This document shows, in pieces, positions 63,890 to 64,000 of a DNA stretch of 64,000 nucleotides. Source of the DNA: Przewalskia tangutica (Eukaryota; Streptophyta; Magnoliopsida; Solanales; Solanaceae); contig CM056734.1 of NCBI GenBank assembly GCA_029844215.1, positions 15,324,501 to 15,388,500 of the forward strand. The letters run 5' to 3'. A program made the position numbers and the translations under genes. The notes under the pieces are model-generated. The model was not told the DNA's origin. It saw nothing but the letters and a program-made list of their open reading frames with translations, and searched no databases. Every line of letters starts with the position of its first letter. Positions within the stretch are counted from its first letter, which is position 1.

Positions 63890-64000
63890 TGTCACGACCG
63901 ACCGGCCGCGACTAGTACCTCACCGGTACCTCGCCGTATACATCGTGAGAATAGCAAATAACATACACAACACATAACTACTAAAATGGTAACATCATCA
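63890..64000 (-). mobile_element. Chromovirus 5' LTR, first 111 bases in the window
   Basis: Starts TGTCACGACC and follows the start of the LTR at 51766 and 56264. It continues past the window end. Confidence 0.85.

Larger units (their letters stand above)
56264..64000 (-). mobile_element. Ty3/gypsy chromovirus (Tekay/Del-like), runs off the window
   Basis: On the minus strand the order is 5' LTR (63890 and beyond), primer site, gag, protease, reverse transcriptase, RNase H, integrase, chromodomain, polypurine tract (59026-59017, TAAGGGAGAA) and 3' LTR (59016-56264). This is the Tekay/Del chromovirus order. The element interrupts the copia RNase H. The target duplication on the far side is outside the window. 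Confidence 0.9.

Overview
This window is plant nuclear DNA from an asterid eudicot, most likely Solanaceae. The evidence is spliced genes with GT-AG introns, an AT-rich background, many LTR retrotransposons, hAT elements with 8-bp target duplications, a SINE 3' end of the type known from Solanaceae, and LTRs that begin TGTCACGACC. The family assignment is inference. There are no bacterial features and no CRISPR arrays.

Layout. Bases 1-7770 hold old repeats: a putative solo LTR split by a hAT element, and a decayed copia element on the minus strand. Bases 8160-9900 hold an intact four-exon gene for ribosomal protein eL42. Bases 9905-17730 hold a decayed gypsy element, a TRIM, a MITE and a small hAT element. 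Bases 18726-20462 hold an eight-exon gene for a multi-pass membrane protein of the rolling-stone-like family. Facing it, 21917-26487 holds a five-exon minus-strand gene for a protein with a PX domain and a Rubicon-homology zinc domain; its first coding segment looks decayed. Bases 27300-31376 hold a minisatellite, a SINE, another hAT element and a gypsy reverse transcriptase remnant.

From 31377 to the end the window is one nest of retrotransposons. A copia element starts at 31377. Its leader took a solo gypsy LTR (32674-47416, duplication CTAAT). That LTR took a 12-kb Ogre/Tat-like non-autonomous element (34470-46420, duplication CCATC). The copia integrase took a deleted chromovirus copy (50358-54491, duplication ACTTA). 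The copia pol took a second chromovirus at 56264, which runs off the window end. The duplications fix the order of insertion.

The three host genes are unrelated housekeeping or membrane-traffic genes, and nothing suggests they work together. I did not find a convincing new biological system. The observations most worth checking are the nest itself, a recurring CTG-to-CG type difference in the young repeats that may be a sequencing artefact, the decayed 5' end of the PX gene, and the tandem arrays inside the Ogre-like element.
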